From Planctomycetia bacterium (GTDB lineage: Bacteria; Planctomycetota; Planctomycetia; Pirellulales; Thermoguttaceae), in NCBI GenBank assembly GCA_030527205.1, contig JAUNBG010000022.1, positions 1 to 57,856 of the forward strand: a DNA stretch of 57,856 bases. Reading direction: 5' to 3'. The stretch's first letter is position 1. Every line of letters starts with the position of its first letter. The notes under the pieces are model-generated. The model ran no database searches. It was not told the DNA's origin and saw only the letters and a program-made list of their open reading frames with translations. Positions 42,631 to 51,521 of the stretch are shown here, one piece after another. Made by a program: the position numbers and the translations under genes.

Positions 42631-42668
42631 TTGTTTTATTTCGTTATTCAGAATATAATGGATCGACT

Positions 42669-44327
42669 ATGACAATCAGAACTCGTTTTGCTCCGAGTCC
42701 AACCGGTTATCTTCATATAGGCGGCGTTCGGACTGCTCTTTTTTGTTATCTGTTTGCAAAAAAACATAACGGTCAATTTATCCTTCGAATCGATGATACG
42801 GATCAAATGCGTAACGTCGACGAGGCTCTTTCGCCGATTTTAGAAGGTTTAAAATGGCTCGGTATTGACTGGGATGAAGGGCCGGAAATCGGAGGTCCTT
42901 TTGAACCCTATTATCAATCGAAGCGTTTGCCGAAATATCAGGCGGCGGTTGAAAAACTGCTTCAAAGCGGATTTGCTTATCGGGATTATGCTCGTCCGGA
43001 AGAGTTGCAGGCAGAACGCGAAACAGCGCAAGCGGAAAAACAAACTTTTGTTTATAGTCGACGTTTTATGGCGGAAACCGAAGCTCAACAGAAAGCCTTT
43101 GAAGCGGAAGGACGTCAAGCGGTTGTTCGCTTGAAAATGCCGCGCGAGGGCAAACTCATTATTCATGATCTTATTCGCGGCGATGTTGAATTCGATTGGG
43201 CAATGGAACAGGATCATGTTATTCAGCGAGCAGACGGTTCCTGTCTTTATCATTTGGCAAATGTTGTCGATGATGACGAATTTCAGATAACTCATGTAAT
43301 TCGAGCGGAAGAACATCTTTCCAATACGCCGCGTCAGATTTTTATTGCGCAATCGCTGGGGATTCCGCTTCCGATTTATGCGCATTTGCCCGTTGTCGCG
43401 GAACCGGGAAGCAAGACAAAGCTGAGCAAACGCAAACTCGATAAATATTTAAAAAACAAAGATTTTGCCAAATTGGTTGAGCACGGAAAGAAGATTGCGG
43501 ATCAAGTTGGGCTCATAACAACAGCCGACGAATTTAATCCTGTTATCGTTGATTTTTATCGTTTGGTCGGTTATTTGCCTGAAGCAATCGATAATTATAT
43601 GGCGCTGTTAGGTTGGTCGCTTGACGATAAAACTGAATTTTTCAATAAAGATAACTTAATCGACCTGTTTTCTCTTGATCGTATTAATAAAGCTCCCGCT
43701 TCATTCGATCCGGCAAAATTGATTGCGTTCCAGGAACGTCATATGTCAGCGCTGAGCCTGGAGGAAAAATATTCGAGAGTTCTTCGCTATCTAATCGCGG
43801 CTGGACTTCTGACTTCGCCAATGACGACGGAAACTTCTCTTTCTGCTCTTCCGGACAAAATGGATATTCAAACGCCCGTTAAGATGCCGGCTCATCCAGA
43901 AATGTCTCCGGATTCTATTCGATTAATGATTGAAAAATTGCTTGTTGCCGCAGGCGACCGAATCAAAGTTTCAGGCGATATTCTCGATTTTGGGGACTTC
44001 TTTGCTGATGATCTGACGTTTCCAATTGACGAAAAAGTTTTTGAGAAGCGAATAAAAAATGATGAAAACGCCGTTTCTTTGCTGAAAGAATTTGAAGAGG
44101 TTTTAGAAAAAATTGAGAACTCGGATTTTTCCGCAGAAATGCTTGAACAAGCAATGCAGATTTTTCTTGAACAAAAACAGATCAAAGCGTCTCAAGTTAT
44201 TCATGCTCTTCGCGTCGCAGTAACAGGAAAAGGCGTCGGTCTCGGAATGTTTGAAACATTGGCGATTTTGGGAAAAACGCGAACCATAATCCGAATTCAT
44301 CGCGTTTTGAATAAAGTATTCAATTAA
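42669..44327 (+). CDS. gltX: Glutamyl-tRNA synthetase
   Basis: A class I synthetase of 552 residues. The start is the ATG at 42669, because [19 protein letters not shown] is the normal N-terminus; the frame is open 62 codons further up, but only through the MITE-like element. The HIGH motif is H16-IGG, and the KMSKS motif is K251-LSKR. The C-terminal helical anticodon-binding region ends [20 protein letters not shown]. It is longer than the usual 470-490; the excess includes a segment [20 protein letters not shown] after KLSKR and a stretch near residues 390-420 ([20 protein letters not shown]). Whether it also charges tRNA-Gln cannot be judged here. Confidence 0.95.
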   Translation: MTIRTRFAPSPTGYLHIGGVRTALFCYLFAKKHNGQFILRIDDTDQMRNVDEALSPILEGLKWLGIDWDEGPEIGGPFEPYYQSKRLPKYQAAVEKLLQSGFAYRDYARPEELQAERETAQAEKQTFVYSRRFMAETEAQQKAFEAEGRQAVVRLKMPREGKLIIHDLIRGDVEFDWAMEQDHVIQRADGSCLYHLANVVDDDEFQITHVIRAEEHLSNTPRQIFIAQSLGIPLPIYAHLPVVAEPGSKTKLSKRKLDKYLKNKDFAKLVEHGKKIADQVGLITTADEFNPVIVDFYRLVGYLPEAIDNYMALLGWSLDDKTEFFNKDNLIDLFSLDRINKAPASFDPAKLIAFQERHMSALSLEEKYSRVLRYLIAAGLLTSPMTTETSLSALPDKMDIQTPVKMPAHPEMSPDSIRLMIEKLLVAAGDRIKVSGDILDFGDFFADDLTFPIDEKVFEKRIKNDENAVSLLKEFEEVLEKIENSDFSAEMLEQAMQIFLEQKQIKASQVIHALRVAVTGKGVGLGMFETLAILGKTRTIIRIHRVLNKVFN

Positions 44328-44343
44328 TATGTCGCTGTTTGAT

Positions 44344-44441
44344 AATCGCCTTTTTATTGTTGTTTGTGTTGCAATAATTTGAAAAGGTTTGATATAAAAG
44401 ATACAAACTGCTTTTCAAATATCCTGTAATAAAAGGCGATT
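44344..44441. repeat. 98-base nested palindrome after gltX
   Basis: Outer inverted ends AATCGCCTTTTTATT (44344-44358) and AATAAAAGGCGATT (44428-44441) enclose an inner stem TTTGAAAAG-GTTTG (44378-44391) paired with CAAAC-CTTTTCAAA (44404-44419). It begins 17 bases after the gltX stop. It could be a terminator plus a small structured element. No second copy was found in the window. The rest of the gap, to 44914, is AT-rich with no gene seen. Confidence 0.5.
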
Positions 44442-44914
44442 GAATTATGGTCGAAACATTGATTGTTGTGTTTGAATAACAATCTGGAATGATCAACAAG
44501 TTTCGCTCTTTTTATCCTTTACCGTTGTCAAGTTTGCGAATTCAACAATCAGATTTTTTAACGGACTTGATATATTTCGATTCATATAAACATTGAATTA
44601 TGTTCGCCTTTATGAAATATTAATGCAAATAACAAAAAAAGAAGAAAGAATATTCTCTTTTTTTGAATAATCAAGAGTCCCCCGGTTCACAAGATTATCG
44701 ATATGTTGTAAAATAAATAGATATTTAAGTCATTAAAGTTTGATTTAACAAAATATATTTCGTTTATTAAAAGTAAAACCAAAAATCAAAATGGCGTTCG
44801 TTTCCTGATTATTTTGCAAGATATTCTCTTTGTTTAGACGATATTTATTATAATAATTGTCAGAATAATTCGGATGAGTTGCCATTTTTGAACAACCGGG
44901 TTTCAACATCCAAA

Positions 44915-45736
44915 ATGAATCGAAGTTCCGGAAAACTTCTTGCTATCGAAACGACAGATATGCAAGGAAGTATTGCCTTTTGCGAAAATGGCCATCTGAT
45001 AATTGAGCGAAAACTTCCAGTCGGACAACGCAGCGCTCAATCATTAGTTCCCTCAATTCATTCAGCTCTCGCTCAATTGAATTGGAAAACGACTGAAATC
45101 AATTGCGTCGCCGTTGCCATTGGCCCCGGTTCTTTTACAGGTTTGCGAGTTGGTCTGACGACAGCAAAAATCATTGCCTGGGCAATTCAGGCAAAAATAG
45201 TTGGCGTTAATGTTCTTCAGAGCATTGCAGCAGGAGTTCCTGTTGCAAATGACGATTTTGTTGTTTCTGCCGCAATGGATGCTCAAAGAAATGAAGTCGT
45301 CGTTCAACATTTTTTGATAAGGAATCATTCCCCCTCCATTCCCATTGCAATTGAAAAAAACTTCCAAATTCTTTCTGTAAAGGATTGGTTGCAAAACAAA
45401 AACAAGATAAAATTATCAGAAGTCAAAGTTTGGGAAAATAATACCGAAAACAACTTTTTTTCATTTGTTGACTTATTATCTCCAGAGAGGAATATTGATT
45501 CAGAAGTTGATTGTTATCTCTGTGGGCCTGTTTTGAAGCGATGGAAAAATATCGTTTCAGAAACGCAAAACAAATTTTGGTTGCCAGCGGCCTATTGGTT
45601 TCCGTCAGCATCCCAAATAGCAAAAATTGCCTGGGATCGTTTCTCAAAAAATGATTTTGATGATATTTGGAAAATCAAACCGATTTATTCGCGACGAAGT
45701 GCCGCAGAAGAAAAAATGGATTTAATAAAAAGTTAA
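44915..45736 (+). CDS. tsaB: tRNA threonylcarbamoyladenosine biosynthesis protein TsaB
   Basis: TsaB partners TsaD and TsaE in making t6A37, the same nucleotide that MtaB at 5243-6844 later methylthiolates. The start is taken as the ATG at 44915 (MNRSSGKLLAIETTDMQG); a TTG at 44879 would add 12 residues. Family features are LLAIETT at the start, AVAIGPGSFTGLRVGLTTAK, and the AAMDAQRNEV segment. At about 273 residues it is longer than the typical 230; the C-terminal half contains a diverged stretch (WENNTENNFFSFVDLLSPER). It stands apart from its neighbours and has no clear ribosome site. Confidence 0.87.
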   Translation: MNRSSGKLLAIETTDMQGSIAFCENGHLIIERKLPVGQRSAQSLVPSIHSALAQLNWKTTEINCVAVAIGPGSFTGLRVGLTTAKIIAWAIQAKIVGVNVLQSIAAGVPVANDDFVVSAAMDAQRNEVVVQHFLIRNHSPSIPIAIEKNFQILSVKDWLQNKNKIKLSEVKVWENNTENNFFSFVDLLSPERNIDSEVDCYLCGPVLKRWKNIVSETQNKFWLPAAYWFPSASQIAKIAWDRFSKNDFDDIWKIKPIYSRRSAAEEKMDLIKS

Positions 45737-45894
45737 TGACAGACTCGCCCATTCGTCTTATTGATAACTCTTTTGTTTATAAATATATTAATTATTTAAT
45801 GAAACCAATAAATAATCGAATGCAGGATTTTGTTATTTGAAACGATAAGAAATACCGATAATAATACCGCATATAAAATAGAGGAGAATGTTTA

Positions 45895-46554
45895 ATGATG
45901 ACATCCAATGTTGAGGTTCATTGGCAACAACCAGCAGTAACGCGTTCAGAAAAAGAACAACTTAACGGAAATAAGGGATGTATCGTTTGGTTTACCGGTT
46001 TAAGCGCCAGCGGTAAAAGTACGATTGCCAATCTTGTTGATCATAAATTGCATAAATTGGGAAAAAGAAGTTTCGTTCTTGACGGCGATAATGTTCGACA
46101 TCATTTAAACGCCTCTCCGGCAATTCTCCGACAGGCTCATGACGGAGAGTTTGCAACGCGCTTTGGTCTTGGTTTTTCGCCTCAAGATCGCGAAGAAAAT
46201 ATCCGTCGCATCGGAGCTGTTGCAAAGTTGTTTGCCGAGTCAGGAACAATAGCTTTGACCGCTTTTATTAGTCCCTATCGAGCAGACCGGGATCGCGTTC
46301 GAGATACAATGTCTTCGACAGATTTCTTTGAAGTTTTTGTCGATACGCCCATTGACATTTGCGAACAACGAGATCCAAAAGGAATGTATAAACGAGCTCG
46401 CTCTGGCGAAATTAAGGGTTTTACCGGAATTGATGATCCTTATGAAAAGCCTCTCAATCCAGAACTCGTTCTCAAGACAGATTCAACAACCGCAGAAGAA
46501 CTCGCTGACGAAGTCATTTTCTTCTTAAAATCCAAAGGAATTTTGGTTTCATAA
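45895..46554 (+). CDS. cysC: Adenylylsulfate (APS) kinase
   Basis: CysC phosphorylates adenosine 5'-phosphosulfate to PAPS in sulfate assimilation or sulfation. The 219 residues include the P-loop G35-LSASGKST, the DGDNVRHHLN motif, GFSPQDREENIRRIGAVAKL and AFISPYRADRDRVR, with KGMYKRARSGEIKGFTGIDDPYE giving the usual C-terminal signature in two parts. GAGGAGA lies before the ATG. No cysN, cysD or sulfotransferase gene is adjacent, so the pathway context is not shown. It is followed by a strong terminator hairpin. Confidence 0.95.
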   Translation: MMTSNVEVHWQQPAVTRSEKEQLNGNKGCIVWFTGLSASGKSTIANLVDHKLHKLGKRSFVLDGDNVRHHLNASPAILRQAHDGEFATRFGLGFSPQDREENIRRIGAVAKLFAESGTIALTAFISPYRADRDRVRDTMSSTDFFEVFVDTPIDICEQRDPKGMYKRARSGEIKGFTGIDDPYEKPLNPELVLKTDSTTAEELADEVIFFLKSKGILVS

Positions 46555-46563
46555 TCTGTTAAT

Positions 46564-46604
46564 TTTTAAGAAGAGAAATCGTTTGGGTATTTCTCTTCTT
46601 AAAA
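46564..46604 (+). terminator. Intrinsic terminator after cysC
   Basis: A perfect 16-base-pair inverted repeat (TTTTAAGAAGAGAAAT and its complement) with a nine-base loop starts 10 bases after the cysC stop. The A/T ends make it suitable as a terminator in both directions. Confidence 0.8.
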
Positions 46605-46939
46605 TGACTTTATTCAGCGACCCAAATGGGCGAGTCGCATTGTTTTCAACGCTCAGATTATTGTTGTCCCGTTTTCGAAAGAACGAATTCGAGCTCATAA
46701 ACAGGCTTGAGAATGGTTCTGAACTGAACTTTTTCGCTAAAAGCGAGACATTTTTCCGCCAGGCTTTTTTGCGAAGAAGTTTGTTTATTCCGAGTTGTTA
46801 TCGCCAACAGCTTCGCCCTCTGTTGTCCGTTCCGTTTTGGCCGAAGTTAAAACTCAACGCTTTGAGTTTTATAATGGGTTTGAGTCTCGATCATTTGTTG
46901 GCGGAAAATATTCTTTTTTTCCGCAGATTCAAATATTTC
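46605..46939. other. Gap with no supported gene
   Basis: A plus-strand frame of 128 codons begins inside the terminator hairpin and runs to 46969, overlapping the response-regulator gene; its composition and start make it unlikely. A small hairpin (GCGGAAA near 46903, TTTCCGC near 46917) lies close to the 3' end of the response-regulator gene. Nothing else was recognised. Confidence 0.4.
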
Positions 46940-47416
46940 TTATTGATTTTCTTTGTTTTTTTCAATTGACGGATCAAGCGAATCTTCCATTGAATCAATA
47001 TAACGGCGAAGGCGTTCAAGTTCGTCGCTGAAATTGCGCAATTTTAACATATTTTCGATTCTTTTGAGCAATTCGTATTTTTGAATCGGTTTACTTAAAT
47101 AATCGTCACAGCCAGCAGAGACAGCTCTTTCAATATCGCCGAGCTCGCTGAGAGCTGTGACCATTAAAATCATAATATTTTTGGTTGATTCGCTGTTTTT
47201 AATTGTTTCACAAACTTCAAACCCGCTTAATTTCGGCATCATGACATCAAGCAGAATCAAATCCGGATGAAAAGATTCGATTTTTTGCAAAGTATCCATT
47301 CCGTCATTTGCGAAAGCCAGTTCGTAATCTGTTTCTGCGAGATAAGCTTCCAATAATTCCTGATTGACAAGATTATCGTCCGCTATCAGAATGCGATTTT
47401 TTCTATTTTTCTGCAT
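46940..47416 (-). CDS. Stand-alone response-regulator receiver protein
   Basis: A 158-residue CheY-like receiver domain without an output domain. Acidic pocket D13-D14 (LIADDN), phosphorylated D57 (ILLDVMMPKLSG), T87 (MVTAL) and K109 (YLSKPI) are all in place. A C-terminal extension of about 35 residues (LKLRNFSDELERLRRYIDSM, then an acidic tail) is helical and could mediate dimerisation or partner contact. It probably takes phosphate from a hybrid histidine kinase elsewhere; no kinase is adjacent. Its target is unknown. Confidence 0.9.
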   Translation of the reverse strand: MQKNRKNRILIADDNLVNQELLEAYLAETDYELAFANDGMDTLQKIESFHPDLILLDVMMPKLSGFEVCETIKNSESTKNIMILMVTALSELGDIERAVSAGCDDYLSKPIQKYELLKRIENMLKLRNFSDELERLRRYIDSMEDSLDPSIEKNKENQ

Positions 47417-47663
47417 TTAATGATTCTCCTGATTATATCAAAAAGGTTTGTTAAAGAATCGATTGGTTCGCAGGCAACAAATCTGTTTCTCTCGACGATT
47501 GATTGATAACAACCCAATCAAAAACTTTTTTAACAACAAAGAAGCAATTCGCGTCTTTGTTTCAAAAGGTTGTTCGCCTCATTTCAGAAGAAAAAGTTCA
47601 TGATTCCTGAAGTCAACTTTTTGCATTTAGGATTAAAAACTCGATGAACGCTTCGTTTTGAAA

Positions 47664-49265
47664 TCAATCGCGATTCCAAGCAGTTCCGCCAGGTCGATCT
47701 TCCAATGTAATTCCAAGCGATTTGAGATCGTCTCGAATTTTATCGGCCGCAGCGAAATCTTTGTTTTTCTTGGCTGTCAATCGAAGTTCAATCAATATTT
47801 GAACCAATTGGCCAATTAAAACGTTATTTCCGTCATTCGATTGAGAAGATTCAGCCAAAGGTTTCCGGAAAAGTCCAAGGGTCAGAACAAGTTCTTTCAG
47901 GACTTGAGACGCCTCCTTTAATTGGGAAATTTTTTCTTGAACAACAGCGTTTTTAGAATCGCTTCCTTCCAATTTATTTGTTTCAATAAACTTATTCAAA
48001 CCGCGAAGCATTTCGAAAAGAATGCCGATCGCGCCGCCTGTATTGAAGTCGTCGTCCATTGAGTCCAAAAATTTATTGCGAAACATTTTTATCTGATCGC
48101 CGAAATCGCCAGCTTTTTTCAGTAATTCCGATTCAATAAATTGATCGCCTTCAGATCGGGTTTGAGGAGCATTTAATGAATAAAAAGTTTCGCCGGAAAC
48201 GAATTCAAATCGTTTGAAAAAACGATAAAACGTTTCCAATCCCCTGGCGACATCAAAAATGCGTTCCTCACTGAAATCAATCGGACGACGATAATGACTT
48301 GAGACCAGGAAAAAACGAATCGTTTCAGCAGGGATTTTCGCCAATAAATCGCGAAAGGGAGAAGCGCCTTTGGATTTGCTGATTTTTCCGGCCTCTTGAG
48401 AGACGATGTCGCCTTCTTTTGCCATTATTTCAGAATCGTTGGCTGAATGGGTTTTGCGTCCGCCAACTTTGCCAACTTCGCTTGACGCTTGCATCAAACC
48501 GTTATGAAGCCAATATTTTGCCATTGGTTTCCCGTGACGCGATTCGCTTTGAGCGACTTCATTTTCGTGATGAGGAAATTGCAAATCAAGACCGCCGCCA
48601 TGAATATCGAATGTTTCCCCCAATAAAGCGCAACTCATAACGCTGCATTCAATATGCCAGCCAGGCCGGCCATTGCCCCAAGGACTTTCCCAGGAAGGTT
48701 CGCCCGCTTTTGCCGACTTCCAAAGGGCAAAATCAAACGTCGAACGTTTACGGTCAGCCGCCGAACCTCCTTCGCCAGCCATTTGTTCCAGCGTTCGATT
48801 ACTCAATTTCCCATATTCTTTAAATTTTTCGACCTCAAAATAAACGTCGCCCTCCGATTCATAGGCAAAACCTTTGTCAATCAAATCCTGAGTAAATTGA
48901 ATGATTTCTCCGATATATTCGGTTGCTTTGGGGAATTCGTCAATCGAATCAACGCCCATTGCTGAAAGGTTTTGTTTATAATCATCAATCATTTCCGAAG
49001 CGACATCTGACATTGGAATGCCGCGATAATTGGATTCAGTTATCAATTTATCGTCAACATCGGTTATATTGACAACCCATTTGACATTGAATCCAGAATA
49101 AGTTAAATATCGCTTTATTGTATCGAAAATAACTGGACCAACCATATGACCAATATGACTCGGTTTGTAAACGGTTGGTCCGCAAAGATAAATCCCGACT
49201 TTTCCTGACTCGACCGGTCGAAATTCCTCTTTGGAACGACTTAATGTATTAAAAACGCGAATCAT
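47664..49265 (-). CDS. cysS: Cysteinyl-tRNA synthetase
   Basis: A class I synthetase of 533 residues. CGPTVYKPSHIGH contains the zinc ligand C28 and the HIGH motif H37-IGH; further zinc ligands lie in GWHIECSVMS and FPHHENEVAQSE; the KMSKS motif is KISKSKG. The C-terminal RKNKDFAAADKIRDDLKSLG and the end GTAWNRD are typical. About 30 extra residues (VGKVGGRKTHSANDSEIMAK and on) lie between LHNGLM and KISKS, where normal enzymes have only a few. That insertion next to the active-site loop is unusual but the motifs are intact. Confidence 0.96.
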   Translation of the reverse strand: MIRVFNTLSRSKEEFRPVESGKVGIYLCGPTVYKPSHIGHMVGPVIFDTIKRYLTYSGFNVKWVVNITDVDDKLITESNYRGIPMSDVASEMIDDYKQNLSAMGVDSIDEFPKATEYIGEIIQFTQDLIDKGFAYESEGDVYFEVEKFKEYGKLSNRTLEQMAGEGGSAADRKRSTFDFALWKSAKAGEPSWESPWGNGRPGWHIECSVMSCALLGETFDIHGGGLDLQFPHHENEVAQSESRHGKPMAKYWLHNGLMQASSEVGKVGGRKTHSANDSEIMAKEGDIVSQEAGKISKSKGASPFRDLLAKIPAETIRFFLVSSHYRRPIDFSEERIFDVARGLETFYRFFKRFEFVSGETFYSLNAPQTRSEGDQFIESELLKKAGDFGDQIKMFRNKFLDSMDDDFNTGGAIGILFEMLRGLNKFIETNKLEGSDSKNAVVQEKISQLKEASQVLKELVLTLGLFRKPLAESSQSNDGNNVLIGQLVQILIELRLTAKKNKDFAAADKIRDDLKSLGITLEDRPGGTAWNRD

Positions 49266-49672
49266 TTGAGGCTTCCAATCTTAATATAATCCAATTTGAG
49301 TTGATTCGTTGGCAAACAAATTCTTTTGAATATTATTCGGTTTTTCAATATCGGTGATTTTGAGTTCATTTGATTCTATAAAAATAGAATGATTTCAATT
49401 CATTTCAGAAAAAACGAAAAAATAACAAGAAGAAACTTTTATGAAACCATAAATTGCTTTCCATTGTATCGAATTTATGTTTGACGTCAAGTTTTCTCAG
49501 CTTGAAAACATTTCGATTCAATGATTCTCATCAAATAGTATTAGACAAATTGAAATAATTAAAGAAAATAATCTGATTATTTACCAGGCAAATAGATCGC
49601 TCGGATATCAACGTTTTCAATTGCTTGCTGTCGAATATTGTTTGATATTGCAATAAAAGCGTCAGTTTTAAA
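49266..49672. other. Gap with no supported gene
   Basis: About 400 AT-rich bases between cysS and the methylase gene. A seven-base hairpin (ATTCTAT/ATAGAAT near 49373) is the only structure seen. No coding frame was recognised. Confidence 0.4.
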
Positions 49673-51292
49673 TTATTGATTCGAAATCATTCTGGCAAAT
49701 TGATCATAATGATCTGAACAAAAAAAAGATGGCAATTTCAACTCGCATTCTGTTTGTTTCAGATCGTCAAATTTTAAATAATCCAAACATTTGTTAATGT
49801 CAATCTGCTGTAAAATTCTTTTTGTAAAAGGACGCTTTGCGCTGATTAATGTTAAACTCTTAAGAAATTGTTGAACAATCGAACTGTTCAACAGCAACAT
49901 GACAGCATATCCGATTTCATAGCTATCTAATGAAATGGAATAACAAGTATCGTCGAGCATAAAAGGTTTTGAGGAATAAATCAATGAAAAACGAGGTTTT
50001 TTGTAAAAACCGGAAATGCCAACCTTGCATTTTGAAAAAGAATAATCGCCAATACCAAACAAGCTAAATAATGGTCGGTTTTTATAAATGGAGCTTTTTC
50101 GTTTTGAAAACCAGTTTTTGTGCTGGATTAAATATTGCCAAGTTCGCGGCAATGTTTCATTTTGAATCGATAAGTCATCCTGAATTTTCTTTTGCGTTAC
50201 AATAACAAAATGATTGGTTTTATTGATAATATAGTTTTTGAAATCTCGACTCTTTATTAACGGATAAATGCAGGCCTCTTCAATATCGACAAGTTCATTG
50301 ATTTTGTTTTCAAAAACCTCATTTTTCTTTGATAATTCCAAAATGCTGGCGCAATCATGTTTTATGCCCTGACGCCATTCAAAGCAACATTTTCCGCTTA
50401 GATCAATAATATGATCGTTGAGATTAGAATAAAAAGTCGAATTCTTAAAACCAAATTTGCTCAAACAACGATTATTCCAATCAAAAACTTCTCCGAAGTT
50501 TCGAGAAGTATCCAAACGAGACGAAAAGTCCGAAGAATCAACAGAAGAATCATTAAAAGGGTCAATTAAAGAAAAATGCTCAGGAACGTTAAATTGAATT
50601 GTTTTTTTGCCGTTCTCGGACTGAGCTTTCCATTGAACGATCAAAAGACAGGCTTCCGTTGCAACTTGAAATATTTTGGCTGCCTTGAAATTAATAATTC
50701 GAAATTCATGAAACGGCCAATTATTTTGAACCATTTCGCGAAAAATTTTGTGAGCAACGTTTGTTTTACAAAGCATAGCCAAGGTCGTTGTTTTTTTTTG
50801 AAAATGACGAATCAATTTCAAAATAATTGACTCACAAATATCAAAATTGGAACTTCCCGTTAAAGCGTCAAATCCTTTTAACTTTTTTTCATTGTTTTTT
50901 AGCGGGATATTTTCGCTGTTCCAGCTTGAAAGATTGCTGTTGTTGACCCAGGGCGGGTTTCCGATTAACAAGATATGATCGTTTTGTTGAAGAAAACTTG
51001 AGAAATAATTCAAATCAAAATGAAAAATATCGGCATGAAGCCAATAAATATTTGTATTGGTCGACAACTTTTGGGCCTTTTGAAGATATTTCTCATTAAT
51101 TTCCAAACCGAACATAAACTTTGAGTCAAAAAAATGAGAACAGGCATTTAAAAACGTCCCGATGCCGCAGGTTGGTTCAATAATAATGTTTGGCGAAACA
51201 TTTAAATAATCCCATAAATAGAGGCAAACTGTATTGGCAAATGATTGAGGCGTTTGATAATCCCCAAATTCTTTTTGCTGTTTTGATTTCAT
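49673..51292 (-). CDS. Second orphan N6-adenine DNA methylase
   Basis: A 539-residue class I methyltransferase: FGDYQTPQSFANTV resembles the N-terminus of gamma-class adenine methylases, motif I is E39-PTCGIGTFL, and motif IV is N112-PPW in HILLIGNPPWVNNSNLS. The C-terminal part (CIYPLIKSRDFKNYIINKT, RPLFSLFGIGDYSFSKCKVG, ISGFYKKPRFSLI) looks like a target-recognition region similar to that of type II N6 methylases. No restriction endonuclease or specificity subunit lies next to it, so it is either solitary or its nuclease partner is unrecognised. It is not obviously a paralogue of the methylase at 33243. Base composition is AT-rich, slightly more than neighbouring genes. Confidence 0.82.
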   Translation of the reverse strand: MKSKQQKEFGDYQTPQSFANTVCLYLWDYLNVSPNIIIEPTCGIGTFLNACSHFFDSKFMFGLEINEKYLQKAQKLSTNTNIYWLHADIFHFDLNYFSSFLQQNDHILLIGNPPWVNNSNLSSWNSENIPLKNNEKKLKGFDALTGSSNFDICESIILKLIRHFQKKTTTLAMLCKTNVAHKIFREMVQNNWPFHEFRIINFKAAKIFQVATEACLLIVQWKAQSENGKKTIQFNVPEHFSLIDPFNDSSVDSSDFSSRLDTSRNFGEVFDWNNRCLSKFGFKNSTFYSNLNDHIIDLSGKCCFEWRQGIKHDCASILELSKKNEVFENKINELVDIEEACIYPLIKSRDFKNYIINKTNHFVIVTQKKIQDDLSIQNETLPRTWQYLIQHKNWFSKRKSSIYKNRPLFSLFGIGDYSFSKCKVGISGFYKKPRFSLIYSSKPFMLDDTCYSISLDSYEIGYAVMLLLNSSIVQQFLKSLTLISAKRPFTKRILQQIDINKCLDYLKFDDLKQTECELKLPSFFCSDHYDQFARMISNQ

Positions 51293-51521
51293 AAAATGCT
51301 GAATCCGTTCAGAAACTTCGACCAGTCAGAACAATTGTTTGACCGTTTTTTGAAAATAATAACTGACAAATGAATCGCAATTGCTCAAATCGATAACAAA
51401 TGCCAAGTCAGCCAGCGATTATTTTTGCAAACAAAAAAATCAAACGAATACAAAATAATGTTTCAGAATGCTAATAACGACAGGCTGACCTTGCAATTGC
51501 GAACCATAAAAAGGTTGAAGT

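Noticed and set aside
42483..42668. N-terminal extension of GltX through the MITE-like element
   Set aside because: The conserved synthetase start is at 42669; the extension is translated repeat sequence and has no family counterpart.
46583..46969. 128-codon plus-strand frame between cysC and the response regulator
   Set aside because: Begins inside the cysC terminator hairpin, has no ribosome site, and overlaps the 3' end of the response-regulator gene; no recognisable content.
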